Shown: piece by piece, positions 22,093 through 34,631 of the stretch | Numbering within the stretch: the stretch's first letter is position 1 | Layout of the letters: every line of letters starts with the position of its first letter | Origin: Trachythela sp. YZ-2020 | Lineage: Eukaryota; Cnidaria; Anthozoa; Malacalcyonacea; Clavulariidae | NCBI GenBank assembly: GCA_016169945.1 | Contig: JADLSH010000061.1 | Coordinates: 930,001 to 994,000 of the forward strand | Direction of reading: 5' to 3' | DNA: 64,000 nt | The notes under the pieces: generated by a model | Databases searched by the model: none | What the model saw: the letters and a program-made list of their open reading frames with translations, nothing else | What the model was told of the DNA's origin: nothing | Made by a program: the position numbers and the translations under genes

Positions 22093-23259
22093 TTTAACAA
22101 GTTAAACTGGATGTAAACTGAATACATAAACGAACAGAATATTTAATGATAAGCTAGTAAATAAATCGATAAACGTAACGCATTGCGCGACTCCCTACGA
22201 CGCTTAATTTATCGAACAATACTGATTTAAAAAGAACCGTGAGAAAAATAAAAATTTTATCATCGCAAACAGTCAATGCATGTAGGATTCTGCTGTATCA
22301 CTAGTTCTAGCTACTTACATATGGCAAAGTCCATAATATATTTTCAGAACCATACAATTTATTATTTTCAAATAAATAGTTTTCTTGGAAGATATTTACC
22401 AAGAAATGAATTGTTATTATCTTATATGCATGATTGCTCACTTATGTGCATGCGAACATTCGAGAACATGCATGGATAGCAATTAGCTGGCAACATATGT
22501 CATTTGCTTCAAACTCTTTCCCTGTTAAGTTGAACATTTGCTCGAACGAAAAAAAACAGCTCAGAAATACCATAATAACATTTACTAACAATTTAGTATT
22601 ATATTAGCTTATGTCGCGATTTTAAGAAGGAATAATCGTCAAAAAGATTATTTTTGCTCGCGCAGTTGTCGCAGTTCCTCCATTGAGATCAAAGAAAATT
22701 TCGAAAACAATCCAAAATGCCGATTAATTAATCCCGCTAAAAGCGAATCCGGAAAAAATAAGCAAAGTTATTTTGGAGAAAATTAATTCCAATTTAGACT
22801 TATGCTGCACATTCTTCAATGATTTTGATAAAGATTCGTCGCATTCTGGAGTCGGACTCGGGGGGTTGAATGTTGCGCGCTATATAGGAATATTGCTCCA
22901 TAGATATAATAAACCTAGATTGCTGACTCATACCTAGCGGACGCGTGACCTGCATGATAAATCCAAGATGGTCGCCATTCAGGAAAAAAGACTATAAACT
23001 CTACGGGGAAATCCATATTTTTTGCATTTTGCGTCGTCCCAGTGTTTCGAATCCACTTCGATCAAACTTTCTTGGCAATAACTACTTATCGTGAAGGTTT
23101 TAGACGCAAACTGGACAGCTGGGGATGAATTGATATGAAAATGTCACTTGCTCAGCTCGAGTCATTTACTGCAGACAAGTACTTTAAATGTACTTGGTTT
23201 AATACATTTAGTCATTAGATATTTTGAGGAATATTCGGAACATTACTTGGAGGATAAAA
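22093..23259 (+). repeat. Left arm of giant foldback, inner part
   Basis: Inverted match to 24274-25636. It lacks about 190 bp present in the right arm near 24400-24590. There, a near-tandem duplicate (ACTCGA.CTGA.CAA.GTGAC...TTCGGCGAGCGATATT) has apparently collapsed to one copy. Confidence 0.85.
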
Positions 23260-24273
23260 TCAGTATTTAAAAGTTAAGTCCACAGTTAACTGATGCCAAA
23301 TATCACCTAGAGGTGAAATTTGACACACAAACATGGTACAGTATTTCAAGGATGGAAATATTAAAAGTTTTTAAAACATTTATGAAGATGCAATGCAGCC
23401 TATTTGAACTCACTGGATGAAATGGCAGACAGCATTACTCATGAAAGGAAGAATTCTGAACATTATATTGATTAGGCTTTTCCCGGGGAAATCATGAGAC
23501 CAGACTGGGTAATATATGGCAGATTTCGACAAAGAAACATTTATGCAGCAGGGAAAAATTCAAGTGTGTAGTGTGCAAAATTGTGGCAAGTGCACTGCAA
23601 ATTTGAGTGTTGTTTCTGATATTCAGTATTGTTTTAAAACATTTAACTTAACATTTAACAATACAGTAACAGTGTGCAACCTGTTCATGCACTGAAAAAT
23701 ATCAAGTATGCATCGGCCAGACTTTCCATGGTGGTCGTGAAATATAAACCTCTATAAAAGAAATTCTGTTCATTAAACTTAACAGTTTCATGTATGCTTG
23801 AATGAAATCTGTACATTGTTATACTAATATTAATGATCATTTCTATAGTAAAAATATATTAATCCTTCAAGTAATTAATGGCAAATTTTCCTACTTTGTT
23901 GAACCTCAATAAAACTAACATGAAGTTTTCTTGCGTGTCCAAAACTGAATTTCTTGACATGTCATCTAGTGAGAGTGAATGTCCAGATTAACAATATGTT
24001 AGTGTTTTCTATTTATGGTTCTTTTTAACACGACATTTAGTAAGCTATATTTTCCAAGGCTGCCCAGGAGGGAATTGCTCGATGAGCCCCAGATTTAAGT
24101 GAGCCCCAAAAATACTATAAAAGGAAACAAAATCTGGGGAAAGAAGTCAGAGGGTTGTAAGAGGTGGGGGAGGGATCATAATCTCATTTTCCATTCCCAA
24201 TTTTAATTGCTATTTGTATTGCTTTTTTGTAATCCCAGTCGTCTCAGCAAGTAAAGCCTGTTACAGACATTAC
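23260..24273. other. Spacer of giant foldback, no gene
   Basis: AT-rich single-copy centre between the arms. No frame longer than about 60 codons and no recognisable motif. Confidence 0.5.
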
Positions 24274-27200
24274 TTTTATCCTCCAAGTAATGTTCCGAAT
24301 ATTCCTCAAAATATCTAATGACTAAATGTATTAAACCAAGTACATTTAAAGTACTTGTCTGCAGTAAATGACTCGAGCTGAGCAAGTGACATTTTCATGT
24401 CAAGCTTCGGCGAGCGATATTTTAATATAATTCATCCCAAACGGTCCATTCTGCATCCTAAGCCTTCAAGGTATACGTCTTTGGCCTTGAAAACCTTAAA
24501 TTTCCTTTATAAAATACTCTAAACCAGAGTAATTCACTCGAACTGACAAAGTGACTATTTCGTACAAATTTCGGCGAGCGATATTCTTACATCAATTCAT
24601 CCCCATGAGCTGTCCAGTTTGCGTCTAAAACCTTCACGATAAGTAGTTATTGCCAAGAAAGTTTGATCGAAGTGGATTCGAAACACTGGGACGACGCAAA
24701 ATGCAAAAAATATGGATTTCCCCGTAGAGTTTATAGTCTTTTTGCCATGAATGGCGACCATCTTGGATTTATCATGCAGGTCACGCGTCCGCTAGGTATG
24801 AGTCAGCAACCTATGTTTATTATATCTATGGAGCAATATTCCTATATAGCGCGCAACATTCAACCCCCCGTGTCCGACTCCAGAATGCGACGAATCTTTA
24901 TCAAAATCATTGAAGAATGTGCAGCATAAGTCTAAATTGGAAATTAATTTTCTCCAAAATAACTTTGCTTATTTTTCCGGATTCGCTTTTAGCGGGATTA
25001 ATTAATCGGCATTTTGGATTGTTTTCGAAATTTTCTTTGATCGCAATGGAGGAACTGCGACAACTGCGCGAGGAAAAATAATCTTTTTGACGATTATTCC
25101 TTCTTAAAATCGCGACATAAGCAAGTAATATAATACTAAATTGTTAGTAAATGTTATTATGGTATTTCTGAGCTGTTTGTTTTCGTTCGAGCAAATGTTC
25201 AACTTAACAGGGAAAGAGTTTGAAGCAAATGACATATGTTGCCAGGTAATTGCTATCCATGCATGTTCTCGAATGTTCGCTTGCACATAAGTAAGCAATC
25301 ATGCATATAAGATAATAACAATTCATTTCTTGGTAAATATCTTCCAAGAAAACTATTTATTTGAAAATAATAAATTGTATGGTTCTGAAAATATATTATG
25401 GACTTTGCCATATGTAAGTAGCTAGAACCAGTGATACAGCAGAATCCTACATGCATTGACTGTTTGCGATGATAAAATTTTTATTTTTCTCACGGTTCTT
25501 TTTAAATCAGTATTGTTCAATAAATTAAGCGTCGTAGGGAGTCGCGCAATGCGTTACGTTTATCGATTTATTTACTAGCTTATCATTAAATATTCTGTTC
25601 GTTTATGTATTCAGTTTATATCCAGTTTAACTTGTTAAAGTGTTATTAATTATATGCCATAAGGGCCGCGCTTAAATTCGCTCTGACAGACTTGGATTTG
25701 TGTTGTATCTAATTTTTATTATAGCCGTAGTCCATGTCGATGATGTTAAAGTATAAAAATTTTCAAATGTAAGATACAAATTTACTAGAAATTTAGTATT
25801 TAAAACTCACAAGAAAATATAATATTTTCTATCAAAGAAAGATACAAATTACCAACAACTAAAATCACAACTATACAGCTGAACTTCGTCAAACGCTTTC
25901 TTATGAGTATCATGCATTGAGAAGATCTCTGTTCGTATATTGTTCACATCAAGCAAGTTTAAAATGATCGATGTCAATGTTGTTTCCACAGTTGAGCAAT
26001 GAGCAATGTTGAAAATGAATTTTTGTACATTAGAGTCCCTGAATGTAATGTATTATGAATGCCATCAAACTTAGGTTGCTACCCACGCCTTCAGACTCAT
26101 CGCATGGGATAATACCTAAACAGGTACTTCGTATTTGTTGTTTGTTTGATTGAGTGTCAATTATCTCTCTAGAAGAGAACCTAGAACACATCATTCAAAG
26201 CGACTTTGAAGAGCAACCGAAGAAGCAAGTGTATGTACTGTACATATATATTTCCTTTGTCAGCAGAGTAACATTTCGAATAATTATGCCCCACGTCTCT
26301 GTCGCACTTTAATTGACGGTGATTTAAAAATGATCATTTACACAAGAAATATATCTCTTAATCAATTCAAAATAAGTAGAACTGTAGACCTACTGTCGTT
26401 GCCTCCCGTTGGTCTTAGCAATTGTGAAAGTGCTCGGAAGCGTTAAGTTATGCTTAATATGTAACAAGCAATGCTTAAATTTTGTCTAGAGCAAGCTACA
26501 AGATGTACGATACTGAAGTTTACATGGTAAATTTCAAATAATTTTCTACATGTATGTATGTACAATGTAGCAGTAGTTAAAACAACTGTGCACAAAAATA
26601 CCTTTAACAGAATGTAGGATATGGAAGAGATAGGTACCAATAAATTTATTTTATTAGTGAACTCACATTTCACATTCGAAGTTAATAATCTGCACATAAC
26701 AAGAGATTGAATAATACGCTGTATGTTCACTACGATACTTATAGCTTCCATTTGAAACATAATAGAACCTAGAGAGGAGGCATTTTTTAGCGTGCTTGGA
26801 CAGCCGACGATTTGTAAAAAACGTTGTCAGATTCGCAGTTAACGTTTCTTGTGTAGTACAGAAAGTGTGTATGCGCAATTATATAATTGACTGTATTTAT
26901 TAATTAGATTTTACGACATTATTGAACGCATGCGGATACACTTTTGTTGTAATAAATACTCCTCAGACATTTGAGTGCGACACATATTACAGACAATAAA
27001 CTATTATGTGATTCTAGATCAATCTGGCAGCAAACAAGTTAAACAGCAAACGAGAGTAAATTATATTACAAATAACCAAATAACGCACATATATATTAAT
27101 ACTTTCTCACAGATTCATATGACGGAGTCTCTTTTGAAGTCATTTTAATTTCATTGAACCAAAATCTGGTTGAATATACATTAAAGCTTCGCCCCACGCT

Positions 27201-27308
27201 GATTATGAATCAGGCAGTAGTAATAAATATATTTTAGTAATAAATATATTTTAAAACAACATGAATATCATGTCATCCAAAAAAGAACCCTTGGAAATGC
27301 CGCTGGAT
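24274..27308 (-). repeat. Right arm of giant foldback (continuous, ~3.0 kb)
   Basis: Complement of the two left-arm pieces. It keeps the empty site of the Harbinger MITE (near 26030) and the uninterrupted target of the 17454-22092 insertions (near 25640). It therefore serves as an internal reference for the pre-insertion sequence. The 88-residue frame at 24663-24929 is arm sequence whose mirrored copy at about 22795-23055 is broken, so I do not call it a gene. Confidence 0.85.
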
Positions 27309-27477
27309 CCCGATTAAAGAGAAAATGCATATATAGACTTGATATCTTAAATATTTTCCATTATGACATAAACTGCATTGACTGGATGCTCTTTGACAAC
27401 AGATTCGTATATACTCTAATTCAAAGTGCGTTCTTAAAGTCAATTATCTAGCTGAAGATGGATAATACAGTATTTAC

Positions 27478-27639
27478 CTTTCCCGGACACCAAGTGAGTT
27501 TTCCCCGAGATTTGTCTATTTCTTTAATCACTTTTTGCTTCATTTCCTTCAAATTGGCACAATCTTTATCGGATATTCCTAAACGCGTCATGATCTCTCC
27601 CATCTTTATTAGTGAATCGATCTTTGAAATAGCATCCAT
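27478..27639 (-). CDS. Possible small first exon of an unknown gene
   Basis: Minus-strand frame from ATG 27639: MDAISKIDSLIKMGEIMTRL, then a Lys/Glu-rich helical stretch, ending at an AAG|GTAAAT splice-donor-like site at 27478/27477. The composition looks coding, but no second exon was identified and the family is unknown. It could be a TE fragment. Confidence 0.25.
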
Positions 27640-28285
27640 GTTTACTAATGATCTGTCTGTTCATTTAAGGGTTTATGAACAATCTACCATTAACGAAAGC
27701 AACATACTTATATATGTTGATGTCTGTCTAGTATGATGGGTGATTCAAATGAATTTGATATATCGAGATTGACTGGTATGAATACAAGCACATTAGCGCA
27801 AGGGGCCGACATAAATACCTGCTTAACAGGTTTACCCATATACCGGTTAGGTATTGTTAGGTATAACAATTAGTCAGTGTTTTGTACTGCTCTTACCCCT
27901 ATAATTTAGTTTCCAGGCATGCTGCGCGGGGGATACATCATAAACAGGTTTCAATGATTGACATAAAAGGGTGTACGTGTGAAATAATCATAACAATTTT
28001 GCATTTAAAATTAAGTACTTTGTTATGTTGATACTTGCAATAGCTGTTAGAGATCATACCCGAGAACGTATTTAAAGATATCTTGGCTAATAGCTGCAGA
28101 CGTCGAGTCACAATTAATGACGTAACATCGTTGTTTCTGGTGACAGGTCGTTTGTTGGCAAAAGAAGAACAAGTTATTAGCAATTATGCATTTGATTTGG
28201 AACGGATTTGTCGCGATAGCATAATGAAAATCAATTTGACCGCGCGAGTATATAATCATCATTTAGCTTTGACCAATTTGGCATA
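27640..28285. other. No gene recognised
   Basis: Non-coding between the putative exon and the next element. GTTAGGTAT-type short direct repeats lie around 27835-27870. Confidence 0.4.
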
Positions 28286-28772
28286 TAGTCGGCCGGCCAA
28301 GCTATCGAACGGTGCAAGTTGATGGCAACTTCGTGTTAGAAGCTGGCAACAAACATATTCATACTCAGACAGAAGTAGAGAAAAAGGTTTGAGTTGTTGA
28401 CAAGCCGAAAAATAAATTTTTAAGTGAAAAATCGAGAGTTTTTAGGCCGCCTTCCCGCAACGTCGCGGCAACTAAACTTCAAACGATTGCCGAAAATTAC
28501 GTTGCTATGCTACAAGTTTCTTTGCTCGGATTGGTCATCAATAACGTTCGCTTAATTAGTCGACCAATGAGCGAACGTAAAAGTGTGTGCACTTCCGGTT
28601 TTTGTATTCACGACATAAACAAACTGCGAAGATCGAGGGAATAATTTTACGATTTCAGCGATATTTAGGTAACTTTTTTCGTGTTAAAGCCATATACTCC
28701 ATAAACATATTGTACTTCATTCAGCGACACTGACTTGGCCATAGTGTGTCAAATTTATTTTATTGTTGTGCC
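28286..28772 (+). repeat. Left arm of element D
   Basis: Inverted match to 29486-29925, for example CGAGAGTTTTTAGGCCGCC and its complement near 29790. It contains GGTCATCAATAACG/CGACCAATGAGCG blocks, also mirrored. Confidence 0.8.
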
Positions 28773-29485
28773 AATACTTTCACTATTTTGTCAGCCAGAA
28801 TCAAATTATAATATATTTATCGATGTTAGTACGGTCAAACACAAACTAAGATTTGGTAGACGTGCAAAACATTCATTCCAAATTAGTTGGGTTCATGAAG
28901 TCAATGCAATTTATTTGTGAGTTTAGTAGGGTTGAATTCGTTTGTGACTTTATTTAGTTTATTAGTAATGTAAAGATTCCGTCTCTGTCATGTTTAAGAG
29001 TTAGGTCAACAAAAGATCATATTTTCTAATCTACTGTAGCACAACTTACTAGAATAATAATCACTGACACCGTGCATGCTTGCATGCGGTGCATGACACT
29101 GTCAATTTATATCGTATTCTTTTTTGACAGTCTTGCATAGACTTTTATAAAGCCAGCTTTTAGTTCAAATTAGCCTGTAATAGTTGTTTTCCTCAAAATT
29201 ATAGAGTAACACTGGCCAAGTCTAGTTTACTCCAAGTTGCTTTATGGATTTTATATGGCAAATGAAATACATAGCCTTGAATTATGTGCGTTTCTTTTTA
29301 TATAATCGCACGAAGTTTATGGCAAAATATATCAGTTGTGTATATTTTCTATTAGCTGTAAATCGTGAATTAGATTGTATTTATTAATCTAGACAACTAC
29401 GAACACTCAAATATCCTATAAAGACAAGTACTAGACAAGTAGAATCTAACTAAATATTAAGGTCAGAAGAAATACGAAGAATTTT
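28773..29485. other. Unique centre of element D, no gene
   Basis: No coding region was recognised. A small palindrome, GCATGCTTGCATGC, lies at 29075-29090. Confidence 0.5.
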
Positions 29486-29925
29486 GGCACAAGAATAAAA
29501 TAAATTTGACACACAATGGCCAAGTCAGTGTCACTGAACAAAGTACAATATACGAAAAATCTTACCTAAATATCGCTGAAATCGGAAGATTTTGCAAGTT
29601 TCTTCCTCGGTCTTCTCAGTTTGTTTACATCGGGAATACAAAAACCAGAAATGCACACGCGTTTACGTTCGCTCATTGGTCGACTAATTAGGCGAGCGTT
29701 ATTGATGACCAATCAGAATAAAGAAACTTGTAGCATAGCAACGTAATTTTCGGCAATCGTTTGAAGTTTAGTTGCCGCGACGTTGCGGGAAGGCGGCCTA
29801 AAAACTCTCGATTTTTTTCTTAAAAATTGATTTTTCGGCTTGGCAACAACTCAAACCTTTTTCTCTACATCTATCTGAGTATGAATATGTTTGTTGCCAG
29901 CTTCTTACACGAAATTGAACTTGTA
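29486..29925 (-). repeat. Right arm of element D (inner part)
   Basis: Complement of the left arm. It is interrupted at 29925 by the 3' LTR of the Pao element. The last piece of the arm is at 38462-38499. Confidence 0.8.
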
Positions 29926-30158
29926 AGAGAACTTGCCTTCCGTATTCCCAACACAAATCACAAATAGGAAAAGAAGTTATTTATTCGATATATTAATCAC
30001 ACTCCCAGAAACACGCTATTCTTTGTTGCTCAAAACGTAAACATTCACCGGTATAAACCGGAGCTGTCCGACGGTTCACGAAGTTGGGACTCGCGTGTCT
30101 CGCGCGATAACAAACAGCTCTAATCTAAATATAGTAACTATACTAATAGTTTCCGACA
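29926..30158 (-). repeat. Pao 3' LTR
   Basis: 233 bp, close to 38231-38461 with about 10% differences plus small indels. The divergence implies an old insertion. Confidence 0.85.
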
Positions 30159-30170
30159 CTCTCCCCCCAT
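30159..30170 (-). other. Polypurine tract
   Basis: On the minus strand ATGGGGGGAGAG lies directly upstream of TGTCGG of the 3' LTR, the expected plus-strand primer position. Confidence 0.7.
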
Positions 30171-30333
30171 ATAGCTTTTTGAAGGTATATGTTCTGAAAG
30201 GAACTTGATCTTAACGTTAATAATGTAATGGTTAGCTAAATGTCCAATATTATAAAACTTTAACGTCATAAATGAATATAGAAAGGATATTTCTTAGAAG
30301 AATATACACTGTTCAAAGTTCACAATGCATTGT

Positions 30334-31830
30334 TCAATCGTTTTCATCATCGTTCGCTTGCTCTTGGATGCGTAGTCTGGCGGCGGCTGCTGCCTCACGC
30401 GTTGGTCGCCATACTGGAGCTTCTGGATTGAGTTGGTCACTACCGGTTGATGGGCGTATATCACATGACAGTTCGAGTGGGTAGAGTAGATGGACTGCTC
30501 TCTCTAAATGCCCGTTTCCAGTCTTTATCTTCGCTGCTCGAATGACACCGTCTCTTCCTAGGTAAAGCTCCTGCACTATTCCCAGCGGCCATTTCCCCCA
30601 ATTGCGTTCTTCAGCATAAATTATGACCACTTCACCCACAGCTAGACTGAATGGCTTCGCATCATGTTTTAAATTGTGTCGTTCTCGCAAGGCTCGTAAG
30701 TACTCTTTCGTCTACCTGCCCACATGTGATCTTTACATTTCTTTAGGTACTTCGCGCGTTTACGTAGGTCTGGATCGGCTTCGTGGTAATTTTCTGGTTC
30801 AGGAAGGTGGGTTGATCCAACGAACTGCAAACTGTTTGGTGTCAACGTTGGCATTTGGATATCATCTTCTTGGTACCCAAGAGCTCTGTTGCTCAAAGTT
30901 ATCTCAATGTCTAAAAGCACATCTTGAAGTTCTTTCTTGGTTAGGTAGTTCCAACTGCCCGTTCGTACTGCCCCCCCCATCAGGGGCCCGACTAAGGTTG
31001 AACAGCCATTTTATCTTTTCTTTGGCCAGGAAATGATTGAATTTTTTATCTTCTTGTGCCTTCTTTAACCACTTGGCTGCCGCAACGAAGGTCTTTGCAT
31101 TGTCGGAGTATATCTTTTCCGGCCTGCCTTTCCTCGCGATAAGTCGTTTGAGGGTAGGGATAAACTCATTCGTTTCCATGCTCGTAGTTAACTCCAGGTA
31201 AAGGACTCGAGTTAGACTACACGCGTAGAGGGTTATGTACGCTTTCTCTTCCGACTTTTTAGTGACGCGATATTTGATTGGGCCAGCGAAATCGACGCCT
31301 ACCACCTGCAATGGACGGTCTCCTTCAGTGTCCGATCGACGGGTAAGTTTCCTGGAGGCGGTTTTCTATCTGGCTTAGCATGAAATCGTCGACACCCATG
31401 ACATCCCTTTATGGTCTTCTTCACTAGTTGCCTTAGTCTAGGCACCCAAACATTCTCTCTAATCTTCGCCATGGTGAGCCCGACTTCCCCGTGTAAAGTG
31501 CGTTGATGCGCATCGATCTTCTACGAGTTTAGTAGTGTAAAGATGGCTGTCCGGTAAAAACACGGGATACTGACCTTGCAATCGACCCTTGCACACGAGG
31601 ATACCTTCTTTATTCATTTGTACACCAAGGCGTTGCTTATCGTCGTTCACCTTCTCGTCTAGAACTTCTTGGGCTCGCTTTACATAGGCACTGTGTTGGT
31701 CGTTTATCTCTTGCGTTGTTAACGGGCCCGAAACCCTCTCTACCTTGTCCGCTTGAGCTCGACAATTATGCACAAATCGAGAGATCCAAGCGTTTATTCT
31801 AACAGCTTTGTTGAGGGAAAACTTTACCAA
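30334..31830 (-). pseudogene. Pao pol: integrase region, broken
   Basis: Order on the minus strand: the end of RNase H/linker and the H2C2-like zinc region (31830-31330), then the integrase catalytic core with VVGVDFAGP and YSDNAKTF (31311-31080), then the C-terminal chromo-like region ..LYLGRDGVIRAAKIK.. (30690-30480). The pieces fall in different frames. A shift lies at the C8-9 run at about 30970, and another separates the zinc region from the core near 31340. The first two acidic catalytic residues are visible. Integration activity is not expected. Confidence 0.8.
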
Positions 31831-33577
31831 GATCTGGTCTGGTTGCTGTGGGTTGATTCTACAGCTACTTTGAACACTGCTCTTGTTGCTTTGGCCTCGG
31901 CTTCGCTCTCAGGGATTGCGGTCGTTACCATATCTCTTGGCCAGTCGTTCTGGTTAGTCAACCACATAGGTCCTTTCCACCACAATCGATTTCCGGTCAC
32001 TTGTTCTCCCCTACTTCCCAGGTCTGCAGGGTTTTCTTGGCTTGGGACGTGACGCCAAACTATTTCTGGGCAAGCTTGAATCTTTCTAACACGATTGGCA
32101 ACGAATTGCTTATATTCACCTCCTCCTTTTAGCCACTGTAACGCCACCGTGCTGTCTAACCAGTTGTGTAATGTAAACTTTGCATCTTGAAAGATTTTAA
32201 TAGGTCCTTCCTTCAACTGCTTTGCATCTGCCACGGTTGGCTTGCCACTCAATATGTCGTCGACGTAAAGGCTTCTACGTATTTCAGCGACCAGCTCTGG
32301 TTCACGGGCTTCCCAGGATTCAAGATGACGTTCCACAACACCGCCAAGAAGGAAAGGTGAGCATACTAGACCGAATAGCGCTCGGGTGAATCTCAATGTT
32401 TCGACTTCCGACTGTACGCTAGATTTCCAATGGAATCTGAGTGAATCTCTCTCCGCCTTCTTAATTCGAACTTGTTAAAATGCCTGTTTAATGTCCCCGG
32501 TCACTGCCACTGGATGAAAGCGCATGCGTACCAACACATTCCATAACCGATTTTGAAGTGGGGGACCTGCATATAGACAATCATTTAGGCTTGGTCCTTG
32601 TGGGTTTTCTCGGGCTGAAGCATCATAAACGACGCGTAGTTTGGTTATGTAAAATTATTTCCCAGTTGGTGGTTCGGCCGCTGACTCCACTATCCCCTCC
32701 GACTTTTGCTCATCAATCACCTCGGCGAACTTCTCCGTCATCTCGGTCCGTTGTAATTTGTTGTGAAGTTGCGTGAGTCGCCGTAAACTGCCAATTTTAT
32801 TGTTTGGTAGAGGGGGTGACTCCTTTTCCACAGTAAACTTGTCTCGTACAACCCTTCTGGATGTCGTATTAGCTGCTCACGAAACTCTGCATGGACTGCA
32901 TGTTGATCGTGTTCAGGCTTATCCTCCAGCCCCAACACGTCCAATCTACACAAGTCCTCGTAATCTGACTGGCCTGTCTGCGTTAGAAGCATCTTTGAAT
33001 GGTCAAACTCCTTTCCCGGAGACAACATTGCCCATCCAAACCAGGTCTTCTCTGCTACTGGCTCTCCTGGTAGGCCAACGCGGGGTGGTTATGCTGTCTT
33101 GATGGCAGCATAGGCACTAGCACCTAGGAGCAGATGAACCGGTAGGAATGGTTTAGGATCTTTGTCCTCCATATCTACTCCCTCGAGGTGACCATACAAA
33201 TCAATCAGACTCTGATAATGTGGATTCCCAATCATCAGTAGGTTTCCTCGTTCAACTCTTGTTACTTCAACATCTATCTTGAAGCTGCCGTCAGTAGCTC
33301 CCACGCTGATGGTGGAGATAGACAGTTCACGTATAGTTGACCCCAGCATCATCTCGATTTGCCGAACTTCTTTAGATTGAGATCGTCTTGGAAGTTTGTC
33401 CAACAGGGCAGCGGAAGCATAGGAGCTCCCTGCCCCTCTATCAAGTAATGCCCGGCATATCACACCCTCCACGCTTACGTCGACAACTGGATAAACTACT
33501 TGGCTTGCGCTCCCGCCTGTTGCTACCTTGAGACTTTCCTTCACTGTGCATAAAGAGGTATGATGTTTTGGTTGCAT
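31824..33577 (-). pseudogene. Pao pol: protease and reverse transcriptase, broken
   Basis: The protease frame (33577-33089) has the aspartyl-protease segment, but the active triad reads D-R-G where the family has D-T/S-G. The reverse transcriptase follows in pieces (33028-31824). GDIKQAF is followed by an in-frame stop at about 32477; then come GLVCSPFLLGGV and the catalytic YVDD box (~32255). Immediately after LHNW the frame jumps to LDSTVALQWLKGG (RNase H side), which suggests an in-frame deletion of the region usually between them. Replication-incompetent. Confidence 0.8.
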
Positions 33578-33718
33578 TTCTTACAAACAATTGTACTTCT
33601 ACACTCGTTAGCTCGGTGTTTGGGACCCGTGCAATTGAAGCATGATTTCTTCTTAGCTAGAATCCCTTTCCTCTCATCCACACTCACCACGCGTGTGCAC
33701 GCGTGAACCACCTAAGTA
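33578..33718 (-). pseudogene. Pao gag: zinc knuckle segment
   Basis: Minus-strand CFNCTGPKHRANEC followed by CKKC, the CCHC-type knuckles at the gag end. This piece is cut from the rest of gag by the LINE insertion at 33731-36933. Confidence 0.75.
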
Positions 33719-33731
33719 ATTTCAAACCATC

Positions 33732-34631
33732 ATGGCGGCAGGTTGTGTTATGAGGAGCTCAGTACAAACTGCTTTTGAACTAATGTTTGTCGTGATACTC
33801 GTTTCTCTAAACATCAACATATTATTGCCAACCTCTGATGAAAATTATCCTGCTATCTTGGGGATAAAGAGTGGGGAGATTGCAGATAATTTCACACATT
33901 TTTCTGCCTGGTTTGGGGAGTGCGTGTCGGAGAGAAACGTATGTTATGAGTCGTTATACACGTGTAAGAATGTCATCCGCTACAATTGTTGGATATCGAA
34001 CGTCCAACAGCAGGCGAGGAAAACCAAACGCGTCTTTTGTATCAACGAAGATTATCGTGCAAACTTGAATTTTGATAATACAACTGGGAACTGGTCTGAA
34101 TTTGGGAGCGGTGAAGCAACATGAATGGTAAAAAATATGGCAGTATATCTTAGGATTCGTGTAATGAAACGGACTGGTTCTACAACTACAGGGGATGCTA
34201 GTGCTGAGAACTGCTATATACAGAGTGGTTGTGGTGATGGCACGATCTCAAAGCTAAGTACATTTCATACATTTCATATTTGTTTTGCATCTAAATTTTT
34301 TACTTGCTGTTCTAACGCAGAAATTTGCATACGTTGGTTGACTGCTCGGCAACCACATAAACACAAATGGTCTAAATCCCGTGTTCAATATTATGCAAAT
34401 TCGATAGCAGGTTTTCAAATTGTACTCTCGGGGGACGTTGAAAGTAATCCAGGGCCGAAAGCAAATAAATCGGATAAATCTAGGAGCTTGCCACCAAATC
34501 GCCCTCAATTTACAGAGTGTTCTAAAACTGTTAGAAGTACAGGCAAACGTTTTTTATGTTCAATATGTATGTCTTTGACCCATTTCAAATGCGCCAAAAA
34601 CTGCAACAATATTCTACTCATACCAGCATAG
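33732..34631 (+). pseudogene. LINE ORF N-terminal region with 2A-like peptide
   Basis: One frame runs from ATG 33732 to 34631, broken by a single TGA at 34122-34124 with an ATG immediately after. The first ~35 residues include a hydrophobic stretch (LMFVVILVSLNINILL) resembling a signal peptide or signal anchor. At 34425-34457 comes LSGDVESNPGP, a 2A ribosome-skipping motif. A Lys/Ser-rich linker and a Cys-rich segment (CSICMSLTHFKCAKNC, degenerate PHD-like) follow, then a frameshift into the endonuclease frame near 34600. 2A peptides at the N-terminus of non-LTR retrotransposons are known from other animals. Here the upstream peptide would be released and possibly sent to the secretory route. 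Confidence 0.7.
34425..34457 (+). other. 2A-like (CHYSEL) ribosome-skipping motif
   Basis: LSGDVESNPGP fits the consensus D-[VI]-E-x-N-P-G-P. The skip would occur between Gly 34452-34454 and Pro 34455-34457. Confidence 0.85.

Larger units (their letters stand above)
15576..27308. mobile_element. Giant foldback element with ~3-kb arms (element C)
   Basis: The right arm is continuous (24274-27308). The left arm is split into 15576-17455 and 22093-23259 by a 4.6-kb block of later insertions. Rejoining the left pieces restores colinearity with the right arm across the junction (..GGCATATAATTAATA | TTTAACAAGTTAAAC..). The spacer is 23260-24273. No transposase was recognised, so it is a non-autonomous long-TIR element or a segmental inverted duplication. 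Confidence 0.7.

Noticed and set aside
24663..24929. 88-residue gene in the foldback arm
   Set aside because: The mirrored copy in the other arm is not open, so no selection for coding is apparent.
30272..31036. Plus-strand ORFs across the Pao pol region
   Set aside because: They are antisense to clear integrase-coding sequence.
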